From contig CM066035.1 of assembly GCA_033557465.1 (NCBI GenBank), positions 906,285,309 to 906,349,308 on the forward strand: a DNA stretch of 64,000 bases. Reading direction: 5' to 3'. How positions within the stretch are numbered: position 1 is the first letter of the stretch; each line of letters opens with the position of its first letter. This document shows, piece after piece, positions 52,513 to 63,977 of the stretch. The DNA comes from Ichthyophis bannanicus (lineage: Eukaryota > Chordata > Amphibia > Gymnophiona > Ichthyophiidae). The notes under the pieces were generated by a model. The model was not told the origin of the DNA. It saw only the letters and a program-made list of their open reading frames with translations, and did not search any database. Made by a program: the position numbers and the translations under genes.

Positions 52513-54222
52513 CAACAATACAAAAGCTGCTCTCAACTATAAATTCAAAAAACACACAAATAGTCCAACATTAATATCTACTTCAAAAGATTATCTCCAG
52601 GCAATATGACCTCAGATGGCTCAAACCCACATTTAGTGAAAAATCACCATAGGGTTTTGGCAGACGCTCACATCACCGGTCAAAAGCCTCCTACACATTC
52701 ACCACCTTTATTCAAAATTAACCAAAAAAAATTTTTTTTTTTTTTTACATACAACCACCACTTCACTTTTGGGAAAAATGATTAATAAGCTTTGAACCAC
52801 CAACTTACAACTCTACATCCACACTATCATTCACACACAATCATTCCAATCATAAATAAACGTCTAAAAATAAGTCAGCTTATCAAAACGGAGCTGAACA
52901 CAGCCGGAGCAATCCAAATATCACCTGTAAATGAATAACGAAAGGTGAAACATCTAACGTAGCAATGCTAGCTTAGTGCTTTCAAAACTTATCTAAAAGC
53001 AGAAGTCGTGCAACCAGCTGGGTCCTCAGCCCTCGAAGTTGATTCGCAACACAATAGGTCAGCCCGACCTCCAACGCGGGGAATGCTGATAGCGGCTGTA
53101 ATCACCACTACATTTCATTACCAAAACATACCAAGCCCTACAAAAGCTTGTGTTTCGCCATTATGCGGCTTCATCAGGGGCTATGTCATACAGATGGAAC
53201 TCTCTGCAAAAACTACTCAAACTACCCCGCCATCTACAAAGAATGGCGTGTGATGCACCAAATATCTTAAATCAACAACCAATCAAAATCCCTCCAAAAC
53301 CATGACATCATCTAAAAGCCATACACACCCAAACTCAATACATACCCTATCAATTGGAACTGCACAGGGTCACAGACCGCCAAACTACACATATATCGTA
53401 AATCATTGCATCAAAAAAACAAGGTCCATTCTAATTTATCATTTAAGCCCCCAGGTTGTAAAGTATCCAATTCAAAAATCCATCGTTGTTCTCTCTGTAA
53501 AAGTAATCGTTTACGATCACCTCGACGGATATCAGAGGGTACATACTCCAAAACAGTACAACGAAGATCCTCAAACTGATGACAGCAATCCAAACAGTGC
53601 TGAATTAAAGGAGTATCAATGCGTGCTTTCTTCAAACTATATTTATGTTCAGCCAGTCGTGTTCGCAGAGGTCGTGTAGTTTTTCCAACATGTAGTCTTT
53701 GACACGCACACCATATACTGTATACGACATATGAAGTGCCACAAGTTGTAGCCATGGTTAAACTCTTCACCCGCTTTTGATATTTATCACAAATATGCAC
53801 ACTCATAATGCTGCAGAAAGAACAAGCTAACATGCTGAATGGCCCATTATAGCCGAAGAAGTAGTAGTATCACATCGTAACACAGCTGGACACAAACGAT
53901 CTTTAAGATTACGGCCACGGCTATAGGCCATCCGTAACACACATTTGGAAAGTTTAGGATGCATTTTAATAAGACTCCAACGTTTACGCACCGATGATGC
54001 AATCCGATGAGAAAGACTTGAATAAGGTAAAACACAAGTGACAGCAGGCAACACTTTATCAGCAGATTCGATGTCATTAGGATGAAGCAATCATTCCCGA
54101 TGGTTGTATTTAGCCCTTTTATAGGCCTTATTTAAAACAGCAATGGGATATCCCCGATCCAAAAATTTGCGCATCATAAATTTGGCTTGAATCTTAAAAT
54201 TCATCATTTGTAGAACATTTTG
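52513..54222 (-). repeat. Inverted arm of PLE2 (3' part, minus strand)
   Basis: Encodes on the minus strand the C-terminal RT tail and GIY-YIG nuclease (53411-54090), nearly identical to 56118-56804. It differs by scattered substitutions, for example an early frame break near 53825. Confidence 0.85.
53134..53182 (-). ncRNA. Hammerhead ribozyme motif in the inverted PLE2 arm
   Basis: Minus strand: agccc stem I, ctgatga core, gcc/ggc stem II, gaa, a stem III with one mismatch against the plus copy, then gta and gggct. Core residues are conserved. Confidence 0.7.
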
Positions 54223-54235
54223 ATGATTTTGAAAG

Positions 54236-56804
54236 TCATCATAATGATATTGTTAAAACTTTGGAAAAATATCAAGTTGAATTGAAGAACGTGAAAATTA
54301 AGAAATTTTTGAAAGACGAACGACGTACCAAAGAGGGTCCTATTTATAATTGGTCTTTACATCGTGCAAGACAACAAAATACTTCTTGGAGAAGAACTGG
54401 TGAGGATTCTTCAGTTTATTCCTCAGATTCTAGTTTGGAGAGTCGAGGTTCTGATGTTTGTGTGAAATTCAGAGATCAAGAGAATTCGGTGCGGGATCCT
54501 TCAAAAATTCAGCATGATAAACAAACTTTTTCAGTGCTCCCGACGTGCTCACGGCGCAAGAAAGATGGGACGGTTCCTCTGGACTAACAGTGGTCAATTT
54601 GTCAGATATTTCTTTAACTTCAGCCCAGATGACCGTACTTGCAAAGGGTTTATCCTTTGTGTATGGTCTTAGTTACGATCGTTTTTCTAGTCGAGTAGCA
54701 GTTGCAGTTGAACGCATGATACGTTCTTTACAGTTAAAATTGTTTTTTGATGATTCCTCTCAAGTACAAGATCATTCGGTTGTTCATTCAAAATCTTCTT
54801 GGACTCCACCAGGGCCTTTGGATCCGCTCCTATATACCTTTCGACAATTAGTTTTGGCTGATATAGCATCGTTGGAAATGAAATATCATAACCAGCCAAA
54901 GAATTTATCCCCTGGGGATTATGCAGCATTGCAGGAATTATCGCATATGACACAGATTGTAATTAAGCGCGCCGATAAAGGTGGAGCGGTGGTGGTATTG
55001 AACACTGTAGATTATGAGAAGGAAGTTTGGAGACAATTAAATAATGTTAGTCATTATCGAGTTTTGAAGGAAGATCCTACTGAGGCTTTACAGATACAGA
55101 TTCAAGCTGTAACCCACTGAGGCTTTTGATTTGGGTTTTTTGACTAATAAAGAAAACACTTTTTTGAATCCGATATACCCAAAGATACCAGCTTTCTATA
55201 TTTTGCCAAAGATTCATAAGAGTATGTCATCTCCTCCTAGTCGTCGCATCTTATCCAGCAATGACTCTCTGTTAGAACGAGTAGGGATCTTTTTAGATTC
55301 CTTCTTGAAGAGTGAAATCCCGAAAATTTGTTCCTATGTGAAAGATACAACACATTTTTTACAGTTATTGGAGAATATGTGTTCAGTTGAGCAGGTGACA
55401 TGGATGGCCAGTTTGGATGTAGCGGCTTTATACACTTCCATCCCACAGGATGAAGCCTTAGAGGTATTGAAGAAGGTTTGGGATGCCCGAGAGCAGCCAT
55501 TTCAAGTACCAACTTCTCTGCTATTGGTTTTAGCAGGTATTGCGTTGAAAAAGAATTATTTTCTTTATCATGACACTTTTTTTTCAGCAGATATCAGGAA
55601 CTGCTATGGGTGCTACATTTGCCCCTTCATTAGCAAATTTGTTTAGGAGTGATTTTGAGGATCGCTATATTTATTCCTCCTTGTACAGTCAATATATTAT
55701 ACGGTGGTTCCAGTACATCGATGATTTTTTTCTTTTGTGGCGCAGTACTAAGGCACATCTAGAAGAATTTTTTGCATATTTGAATGGATGTCATGGTTCT
55801 ATTAAATTTGATATTAATATTTAGTTTTGTGAAATCCATTTTTTAGATGTGAGAGTATTTAAACAACGAGATCATTTTGTTACCACACTTTACTCCAAAC
55901 CTATGGATAGAAATACTTTATTGCATTTTTCCAGTTTCCATCCTCCGCATTTAAAGTGTAGTTTGCCATATTCGCAGTTTTTAAGGTGCCGCCGTATATG
56001 TTCTACAAATGATGAATTTAGTTTCAAGCCAAATTTATGATGCGCAAATTTTTGGACTGGGGATATCCCATTGCTGTTTTAAATAAGGCCTATAAAAGGG
56101 CTAAGTACAACCATCGGGAATGGTTGCTTCATCCTAATGACATCGAATCTGCTGATAAAGTGTTGCCCGCTGTCACTTGTGTTTTACCTTATTCAAGTCT
56201 TTCTCATCGGATTGCATCATCGGTGCGTAAACGTTGGAATCTTATTAAAATGCATCCTAAACTTTCCAAATGTGTGTTACGGATGGCCTATAGCCGTGGC
56301 CGTAATCTTAAAGATCGTTTGTGTCCAGCTGTGTTACGACGTGATACTACTACTTCTTCGGCTATAATGGGCCATTCAGCATGTCAGCGTTGTTCTTTCT
56401 GCAGCATTATGAGTGCGCATATTTGTGATAAATATCAAAAGCGGGTGAAGAGTTTAACCACGGCTACAACTTGTGGCACTTCATATGTCGTATACAGTAT
56501 ATGGTGTGAGTGTCAAAGACTATATGTTGGAAAAACTACACGGCCTCTGCGAACACGACTGGCTGAACATAAATATAGTTTGAAGAAAGCACGCATTGAT
56601 ACTCCTTTAATTCAGCACTGTTTGGATCGCTGTCATCAGTTTGAGGATCTTCATTGTACTGTTTTGGAGTATGTACCCTCTGATATCCGTCGGGGTGATC
56701 GCAAACGATTACTTTTACAGAATGAACAACGTTGGATTTTTGAATTGGATACTTTACAACCTGGGGGATTAAATGATAAATTAGAGTGGACATTGTTTTT
56801 TTGA
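54236..56804 (+). pseudogene. PLE2 reverse transcriptase plus GIY-YIG endonuclease
   Basis: Pieces at 54236-54587, 54545-55120, 55131-55646, 55570-55824, 55849-56040 and 56037-56804. A charged N-terminal helical region comes first. RT blocks: IVIKRADKGGAVVVLNTVD, FYILPKIHKSMSSPP, MASLDVAALYTSIPQDEA, SGTAMGATFAPSLANLF and FQYIDDFFLLWRS (catalytic YIDD). The tail has CQRCSFCSIMSAHIC, a cysteine cluster, then TSYVVYSIWCECQRLYVGKT and TRLAEHKYSLKKA, the GIY-YIG core. It ends LDTLQPGGLNDKLEWTLFF. Frame changes near 54580, 55115 and 55590 and a stop at 55822 inactivate it. Confidence 0.88.
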
Positions 56805-57029
56805 TGCAATGATTTATGATATATGTGTAGTTTGGCGGTCTGTGACACTGTGCAGTTCCAATTGATAGGGTATGTATTGAGTTTGGGTGTGTATGGCTTT
56901 TAGATGTCATGGTTTTGGAGGGATTTTGATTGGTTGTTGATTTAAGATATTTGGCGCGTCACACACCATTCTTTGTAGATGGCGGGGTAGTTTGAGTAGT
57001 TTTTGCAGAGAGTTCCATCTGTATGACAT

Positions 57030-57078
57030 AGCCCCTGATGAAGCCGCATAATGGCGAAACGAAAGCTTTTGTAGGGCT
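57030..57078 (+). ncRNA. Hammerhead ribozyme motif of the PLE2 plus copy
   Basis: Stem I agccc (57030-57034) with gggct (57074-57078). Core ctgatga 57035-57041. Stem II gcc 57043-57045 with ggc 57053-57055. gaa 57056-57058. Stem III acgaaag/cttttgt 57059-57072. Cleavage-site residue A57073. An extra A sits at 57042 before stem II. Confidence 0.78.
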
Positions 57079-58410
57079 TGATATGTTTTGGTAATGAAAT
57101 GTAGTGGTGATTACAGCCGATATCAGCATTCCCCGTGTTGGAGGTCAGGCTGACCTATTGTGTTGCGAATCAACTTCGAGGGCTGAGGACCCAGCTGGTT
57201 GCACGACTTCTGCTTTAAGATAAGTTTTGAAAGTACTAAGCTAGCATTGCTACGTTAGATGTTTCACCTTTCGTTATTCATTTACAGGTGATATTTGGAT
57301 TGCTCCGGCTGTGTTCAGCTCCGTTTGATAAGCTGACTTATTTTTAGACGCTTTATTTATGATTGGAATGATTGTGTGTGAATGATAGTGTGGATGTAGA
57401 GTTGTAAGTTGGTGGTTCAAAGCTTATTAATCATTTTTCCCAAAGGTGAAATGGTGGTTGTATGTAAAAAAAAAATTTTTTTGGGTTAATTTTGAATAAA
57501 GGTGGTGAAGGTGTAGGAGGCTTTTGACCGGTGATGTGAGCGTCTGCCAAAACCCTATGGTGATTTTTCACTAAATGTGGGTTTGAGCCATCTGAGGTCA
57601 TATTGCCTGGAGATAATCTTTTGAAGTAGATATTAATGTTGGACTATTTATATGTGTTTTGAATTTATAGTTGAGAGCAGCTTTTGTATTGTTGAGTACC
57701 CTCTTCTGCTCTTTACAGCTGTTTCTGTGTGTTGATTATTGTAATACCATTTATTGTGGGTTTTGGTCATCCCTGGTAGAAACATAACTTACAACTGTTA
57801 GAAAATACCGTTGTTCATCTTTGTCATATGCTGCTAAAATGGGATCATGCCACCCCTCCCTCCCCCCCCCCCCTTTTCATCAGAATCGCTGGTTATCTCT
57901 TCTGCAACAATTTCACTTGAAGGTTATTATGACAATGCATTGAGCTTTTTATACAGGTCTCCCGCTGTACTTATTGACTTCTCTCACTCCTTACTGTCCA
58001 ACACGGGTCCTTTGTCTCCAAACATCTAATCTCCTGGTACTTCCTTCGGTTACTCAAGCTCATTTGAAATCCACGCATCATGCTGTCTTATTTCTTAGCC
58101 CCCTTTCTTTGGAACATTTTACCACATTATCTCCGCCTTGAATCCAACTTTAAAAAAATTTAAAAGGGCCCTTAAAACATACTTTAAGAAGGCTTTCCTG
58201 AAATTTCAGGAGGTGGTGTAGTGCCAGACGCCTGATACTTATGACCATTTGCCTGGTTTAATTAGAGTCTTAATTTTCTCTCTCCTCTTGCCCGTTCTAG
58301 CGATATTATGGACTACCTTTTTGTTCTTACTTTTATTGGAATTTTAAGTTGCATACTACTTTGCTGCTAGCCATGCAAAAGGTGGCATATCAAGATTTTA
58401 ATAAACCAAC

Positions 58411-59030
58411 ACAATTTTGTAATAACCCAGAATACTTACTAATGACTGCACCATTAATCTTAGTTCCTTTTGATGAAGTTTCGGAAGCTCAAACAAAATC
58501 AAATTTTTTTCATTATCTTTGATGCTGGGTTCTTATCTTTGACATAGGTTATATTGAAGAGAAGAAGGTAGCACCAGTCTCCTAAAGGGGACTGAAGTCT
58601 ACACCAACTTTTTTTTTTTTTAACCTCCATCTGCAAGCAAGGCTCATAATCCACTTGTTCGGACTAGTCTGGTAGCACTCATGAAAATTAAATAGATATG
58701 TTTAACTTTCACCAAAAATCGGTTAGTCTAAGGTCCCACCAGCCTCTCAATTGCTGCTACAGATTAAAAAGACTACCCTTCTGGAAATTTGAGAAGGTGG
58801 TGCTGATGCGCGTCTAGCCATTTGCCTGGCTCTGAGCAATAGATGGAAACCCCTACCAATTATTTACATAGCCTTATTAAAACAGTACAAATACTTAAAA
58901 AGCGAATCCTCTTATAATTGTGATATACAAGGAACCAAAGATGACCGTTCTCTTGTAATTTAACCAATTTAGCCAGAATAATAAACCAAAACCCCTGGAA
59001 TGAATCTGTCTGAAAGGAAAGCAGAGGATA
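58411..59030. other. Unassigned intronic sequence with a dispersed repeat
   Basis: 58500-58700 contains, on the minus strand, a segment like 24294 (cagactagtccgaacaagtg). No gene seen. Confidence 0.45.
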
Positions 59031-59579
59031 CATAAGAACATAAGAAAAAGCCACACTGAGTCAGACTGAGAACCACTGAGCCCAGTATCCGGTCCAGGTC
59101 ACAAATACCCAGCAGATCCCAAAAAGAAGATCCATTTCCCGCAGTAAAAAACTTCCAGAGATGAACAATGGTTCTATTAAGGTCTACCTCAGTGGTTCTC
59201 AACCTTTTTTGTACCGTGACCCCTTTTACCATTGGTCAACTTGTGGTGACCCCCAATGATAAAATCAAATGAGTCTCTCTTCCTTTATCGTTAACGCACT
59301 GTCGCTGTAATCATTTGCTGAATTATTAATATATTATAGGCCTTTGATATATGTTTTTATTTATAAAATTTACTTATTTAAACCACAACAAACAACAATA
59401 TTTGATTTCAAAAATGATGATGATTTTGTAGTCAAATCACTAATATGAAATAAAATTATTTTTTCTACCTTTGTTGTCTGACCATGTTGGTCCCGATCTG
59501 AGGCTTCTGCTTTCCTGTCTTCTCTTAGCTCTCTTTCTGTGGTCTATGGTCCATCTGCCATTTCTTATCTCTTCTTTCG

Positions 59580-60585
59580 TTTTCTTCACTTCTTTCCATC
59601 AGCCTATTTCCAGTCCCAGTAACCCTCCCCAGTATCAGCCCCTTTCCAGTACTCACTCCCAGTACCTTCCAATGTCAACTTGAATTCCCATGACTGCCAC
59701 TGGTGTCCATTCCCTTCCAGTCCCCCTTCTTCCCCACTGACCAGTCCCTTCTAGTACAAATACCATGGCAGCCCCTCTCAGATCCACTCCCTTCCAGTTC
59801 CATTCTCCCACCCCCTCGTATCAGCCCATTTGTAGCCTTAGCCCCCAGTTTTCTTCCGGAGCCAGCAGCTCTATCCTCCCCTCCCCACAATCAGCCCATT
59901 CCCAGTCAAAGCCCCCCAATCAGCTCGCTTCCAGTGCTAGTCCACCCTCAACCCCATTACCAGTGCTAGCCTCCCCTAATCAGCCCAATACCAATCCTAC
60001 CCCCCATCAGCTCATTTCCAGTGCTAGTCACTCCTCAACCCCATTACCAGTGCTAGCCTCCCCTAATCAGCCCAATACCAATCCTACCCCATCAGCTCAT
60101 TACCAGTGCTAGTCCCTCCTCAACCCCATTACCAGTGCTAGGCTCCCCTAATTAGCCCATTACCAGTCCTAGCCTCCCCGATCAGCTCATTTCCAATGCT
60201 AGCCCCCCATCAGTCCATTTCTAGTCCTACCCCCCTATCAGCACATTTCCAGTCCCAACCCCTCCTTGATCAGTCCATTCCCAGTCCTAGCCTCCCCATC
60301 TGCCCATTATAATCCTAACCCACACTGTCTCTCACCTCTGTCCAGCATTTATCCCCCGTCTGTCCAGTATGTCCCCCTGTGTCTCTTCCCTTTGTCCATG
60401 TCAGCCCCCCTCCCTCCCTCCATGTCAGCTCCCTCCCTTCCTCCATCCATGTCAGTCCCCCCTCTGTCCATGTCAGCCCTACCTCCATGTCAGCCCCCCT
60501 CCCTCCCTCCATCTATCCATCCATGTCAGCCCCCCCTCCCTGTCAGCCGCCCCTCTGTCCATGTCAGCCGCCCCTCCCTCCATCC
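59580..60585. repeat. CT-rich minisatellite cluster in hAT-2
   Basis: Repeats of cattaccagtgctag and cctcccctaatcagccc (59890-60250), then catgtcagcccccctccctc (60395-60585). Long proline/serine ORFs here are composition shadows. Confidence 0.85.
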
Positions 60586-60586
60586 A

Positions 60587-60857
60587 GGGAGGAGTGGCTC
60601 AGTGGTTGGGACAGGTTACCTCAAGCCGGGGGTTCAATTCCCGCATGGGGACAAGCAACTTCAGGCTGGAGGGACTGGGGTCTAGTCCCATGGCCACTCC
60701 TTGTGGCCTTGGGCAAGCCACTTAACCCTCCATTGCCTCAGGTACACCTAGACTGTGAGCCCTTCGGGGACAAGGGAATAAAAAGTACCTGTTAGTATAC
60801 ATGTAAACTGCACTGATTCTAAAGAGCGCGGTATAAAAAATAAAAAAAAAATAAATG
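60587..60857 (+). mobile_element. tRNA-derived SINE with MIR-like core and L2-type tail
   Basis: The head looks like a tRNA gene: gtggctcagtggttgggac (A box) and gggttcaattcccgc (B box). The middle ccttgggcaagccacttaac is the MIR/CORE-SINE core. The tail ctgattctaaagagcgcggt then ataaaaaata resembles the L2 tails here, suggesting mobilisation by L2 enzymes. Confidence 0.85.
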
Positions 60858-60999
60858 TCAGCCCCCCTGTCCATGTCAACCCCTCTCCCTCCCTCCATCC
60901 AACAATCAGCTCTCACCTCCCTCCCTCCCTCATGTCAGCTCCGTTGCAGGTTCCCTTCCCCCTCCTCCCCTCTCCCAGTCTGCCTGCTACTGCCCTGTT

Positions 61000-61255
61000 C
61001 TTCTACAGCCGCGGCACCCTGCCTCTTAGGGAACCGCGGCTGTGCCTGCTGTGAGTGAAGCCGTTGCGGAGCCTTTCTGTCTCTCGACGGGCTCCGTGCA
61101 GCATGCCATTGTCCCACCTCCAAAGGAAGTAGTAAACAACTTCCTTTGGAGGCGGGACAATGCTGCACGGAGCCCATCGAGAGACAGAAAGGCTCCGCAA
61201 CAGCTTCACTCACAGGCACAGCCGCGGTTCCCGAAGAGGCAGGGAGCTGTGGCTG
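61000..61255. repeat. Long hairpin inside hAT-2
   Basis: Arms of about 110-120 bases: aaccgcggctgtgcctg through cctttggagg on one side, mirrored by cctccaaagg through the same words in reverse complement. The loop of about 10 bases is near 61135. Confidence 0.88.
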
Positions 61256-61454
61256 CAGAAGATTGGAGTCTGTCAGTTTGCCGCTGCCGAGAAGCGGATT
61301 CGGCAGCAACATGTGCGGGTTTTTTTGGTTTTGTTTTTTTTTAAACAGCGGAATGAGGCGACCCCCTTGGGGGTCGCGACCCACAGGTTGAGAAACGCTG
61401 GTCTACCTGGTTAATAGTTTTATATGAACACTTCCTCCAGCATCTTGTCCAATA

Positions 61455-61932
61455 TTTTTTTTAAAATCTTTATTAAATTCTCTAACCAAACAACAACGTC
61501 CGCATAATTCCAATTTTCTCTTATGTGCTCTACTCCCCCACCCCTCCCTCAGCACAGTGGCAAATGCTTCTGTAAATATAAATCTGGATACTTTATCTCT
61601 TTGTACTGTGTCAATTCTTCCATCACATAGACATTCTGCATATGATCCTTTCAGACCTCCACTGTCTGTGTTCTCGCCCACTTCCACCCCAGGGCAATCT
61701 CTTATCTTGTGGCCACTACACACATTACTAATTTACCTCCCTTACCTTCCCATCCTACTCCTATAAATACCCAAAAGCACATTGGTAAGGTCCCATTCCA
61801 CTATGTGTCCCAGCAACCCTTCAACTTCATAGTGAATTGTCTCCCAAAAGTCAGTTCTATATTTACAGTCGCACAACATGTGTCGGTACGTGCCCTTCTC
61901 TATGTGCCCTATCCAACAATTTGCACTTCCGG
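61455..61932 (-). mobile_element. L1/Tx1-type LINE 3' fragment
   Basis: Minus strand: ORF2 C-terminal readings (YRHMLCDCKYRTDFWETI, then GLLGHIVEWDLTNVLLGIYR) resembling the L1 HMWW/CPKV region, then a 3' end with aataaagatttt and an A-run. Flanked by gtccaata on both sides (61447-61454 and 61933-61940). Confidence 0.8.
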
Positions 61933-62249
61933 GTCCAATACTCTTTTGAATCCAGCTAGGCTGGTTGCCTTAACCACATCCTCTGACAACAGATTCCACA
62001 GCGTAAGTGCTGCGTGACAAAAGGCTTTCACATCTTACATAGGAATATTTTGGCATAAAAGGGTTCACAAATCTGATTTTGCCATTTAAATGTGTGTTAT
62101 TTCCTTAACACACATTTTGTAAGTTTCCTTATATATTCGCTACATAAAACACTTCAGAACTGGACAAAAGAAATCAATCAGTTTAGTGATATACATTAAA
62201 CAGGCGTGCTTATCAGAAGCATTTGATAATTACAAGCAAAATTTCTTAC

Positions 62250-62389
62250 AGTTTTGGAACAAGATCAAATCGCATTCTGTTGAGAAGTTCATCTTCCTGA
62301 AGCATTATCAGAGCAATTGGATACATCTGCTCAAAGTCGAAGTGAAACTGCACACCTGCGGGTGGGTCCCGTAAGAAGTTTCGTCTATC
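62250..62389 (-). CDS. SYAP1: SYAP1 exon encoding the first half of the BSD domain
   Basis: 140-base exon, minus strand. Acceptor ctgaag ends at 62390; donor CT/gtaaga begins at 62249. Phase 0 at entry and two bases over at the end, matching the exon at 23894. It reads [36 protein letters not shown] and [10 protein letters not shown]. This is the stretch just before VKEEVFW in vertebrate SYAP1, almost unchanged. Two adjacent exons on one strand with compatible phase make a real gene far more likely than a processed copy. Confidence 0.94.
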
Positions 62390-63300
62390 CTTCAGAAAGC
62401 AAACCAGTTAGCAATCCAAGAAACAGAAGACATGGTACTTTGGTAATTATCAAATGTACCTCTCATTCCTGTACAGGTACCTAGCTGACATGTAAATAGT
62501 TCGCTGCATAATAGTTTTGATATGTTCTCTGTAACCAAGTTCTGTAATTATTCATGTAAACCGCCCCTGATCGATGAAAGGGGCGCTATATAAGAAATGT
62601 ATAAATAAATAAATAAAAATGGAGATCTACACACCTATGTATACTACTGACTTTTTGGCAACTGTGCTAATTAGTATTTGATGCCATTCTAAGCAGTCCT
62701 TGTTTTCGGCATCAAAGTAGAAATTTTGGGATGGTGTAAAGAATTCTGCCAATTAAAATTTAAGCTTGTCGTATGCTCTGTTCATAAATGACATTTAAAT
62801 GAGTAAAACAAAACCAAAAACAAAAACAAAACAAAAGAAACCTCACAAAACAATGCCAAAGTATGTGGAAGGAAAGCATTTCTTTAATGGTGCTCAATTG
62901 GTTACTTAACTATACAGATCTAGAAATCTCCCCTGAATGGAGTTTTAGATAACTTCATTGGAGTTCTTTCCTTAAATATATTCTGGCATTTAAATACTGA
63001 TTAAAAGAAACCTTTTGTCTTCTTAGTATTGTCTTTGCTCATCTTTTCAGGATTTCAAGCCTCTCTCTCCTCCCCAGCCTAGCCACATCTACTCCAGTTT
63101 ATTTGTGGTTCACCACTTATCCTGAACACATCTACTAAATGACTTCCCATTAAAGTTAAAAGGTCTAAGAGCACTATGATGATATCTAGGTATTTTCCTC
63201 CTTTAACACAAACATTACCATTAAAATAATTTTTCATGTATAGCACCAAATAAAGAGTGGAGTAAGCACATTCACAGAAAATTAGAAGTTAAGGTAACAC
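62390..63300 (-). other. SYAP1: SYAP1 upstream intron
   Basis: 62455-62617 has an L2-type tail (ccgcccctgatcgatgaaag, then ctatataagaa and taaataaataaa). Otherwise nothing recognised. The upstream exon is not in the window. Confidence 0.55.
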
Positions 63301-63309
63301 ATTTTTATT

Positions 63310-63480
63310 TTTAACCTGTAATGTAGATTTCTCCATGAAGAGCAGGGGACTGCATCCACACAAATGGGTGATGTCATCCTTGGGCAATTCCCACTGCTCT
63401 CCCAAAACTCAGGAAATATCACTGAAGGCGTCCCGAGAATGTGCAGTGATTCCTATGTTAACAACCGCCTATCTCCTCCT
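63310..63480. repeat. Diverged DIRS-like terminal segment
   Basis: aacctgtaatgtagatttct, then agagcaggggactgcatcca and aaatgggtgatgtcatcc parallel, word by word, the DIRS end (acctgtaacag, agcaggaatcagtcctcac, atgggtgacgtc). A different subfamily, heavily diverged. Confidence 0.5.
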
Positions 63481-63977
63481 CAGTCTCTTATCTGTTGGCC
63501 AGATCGGACACTGTCGTTTTCCCTCAACACAAAAGAAACCGAATTTCAAAGAGCCATCGGAGAGAATGATGGTAGTGGAGCCTCCATCCCAACTTTAAGC
63601 ACCTGCAGGCTTAGGAGGCAGGGCAAAGATTAAGAGGGAAGAAGGGGGGAAAAGAGTTCTCCACTTTCCCAATGGAACCACACACAGAAGCAGCAGGCAA
63701 TGTAGCAAGCACCACAGATCCTCCAGGCTCACATATAGTACTGTGGCCCTTTCTTCTAACAGCAGTTCAGGTCAGTCAGGTGCCAGATGTTAAAAGGGAA
63801 GAGATGGCTGAACTTCTTAACAACTCACCAGATTGCAGTGGCAACACATTGAAGGCCCCAGAAAAAGTACCATGATGGACACAGATTTGGGGGCGGGGGG
63901 CAGAGAGAAACCAGAGTGCCAGGTGCAGAGCTGTGCAGAGCCCAAGTGCTCATAAATAAAGCATAGGCCACGTTAGC

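Larger units (their letters stand above)
52513..57731 (+). mobile_element. Penelope-like element PLE2 with an inverted 5' partner copy
   Basis: A plus-strand copy (54223-57731) is preceded by an inverted, 5'-truncated copy (52513-54222) whose 1.7 kb is complementary to about 55994-57693. The pair is flanked by the 14-base direct repeat ttgattattgtaat (52499-52512 and 57732-57745), a target duplication inside L2d. Such head-to-head partial copies are typical for Penelope insertions. Confidence 0.88.
51991..58410 (+). mobile_element. L2-clade LINE fragment (L2d), split by PLE2
   Basis: The left part 51991-52512 carries a PQGS-like block, YYYTDDNLLVHYSSS (a degraded YADD region) and GLQLNPSKSQALWV. 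The right part 57732-58410 resumes at LDYCNTIYCG and runs through FKKFKRALKTYF to a aggtggcatatcaagattt 3' end. The two parts meet at a 14-base direct repeat created by the PLE2 insertion. 5' truncated and full of stops. Confidence 0.8.
59190..61400. mobile_element. hAT-2: SPIN-like non-autonomous hAT element
   Basis: Ends CAGTGGTTCTCAACCT and, at the right, AGGTTGAGAAACGCTG, with an exact 8-base duplication gtctacct (59182-59189 and 61401-61408). Subterminal ggggtcgcgaccc words resemble SPIN-type hAT ends. 2,211 bases, no transposase reading. It carries CT-rich minisatellites, a SINE and a hairpin. Confidence 0.9.
59031..62030 (+). repeat. Old interspersed repeat split by hAT-2 and an L1 fragment
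   Basis: Segments 59031-59189, 61409-61454 and 61941-62030 read as one repeat: ataagaacataagaaaaagc, agcccagtatccggtccaggt, then tgccttaaccacatcctctg and acagattccacagcg. The two insertions within it each have exact target duplications. Class uncertain; CR1-like repeats of this type are common in tetrapods. Confidence 0.6.
23895..62249 (-). other. SYAP1: SYAP1 intron of 38,355 bases
   Basis: Bounded by a gtaaga donor (62249 downwards) and a cag acceptor (23895), with matching phase. Most of it is transposable elements: PLE1, a DNA transposon, L2b, CR1, hAT-1, DIRS C, L2c, L2d, PLE2 and hAT-2. The rest holds degenerate repeats and unassigned sequence. Confidence 0.9.

Noticed and set aside
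60587..60660. tRNA gene
   Set aside because: A and B boxes are present, but the sequence continues into a MIR-like core and L2 tail, so it is a SINE head.
60266..60795. Proline/serine-rich proteins in several frames
   Set aside because: Produced by CT-rich minisatellite repeats open in all frames.
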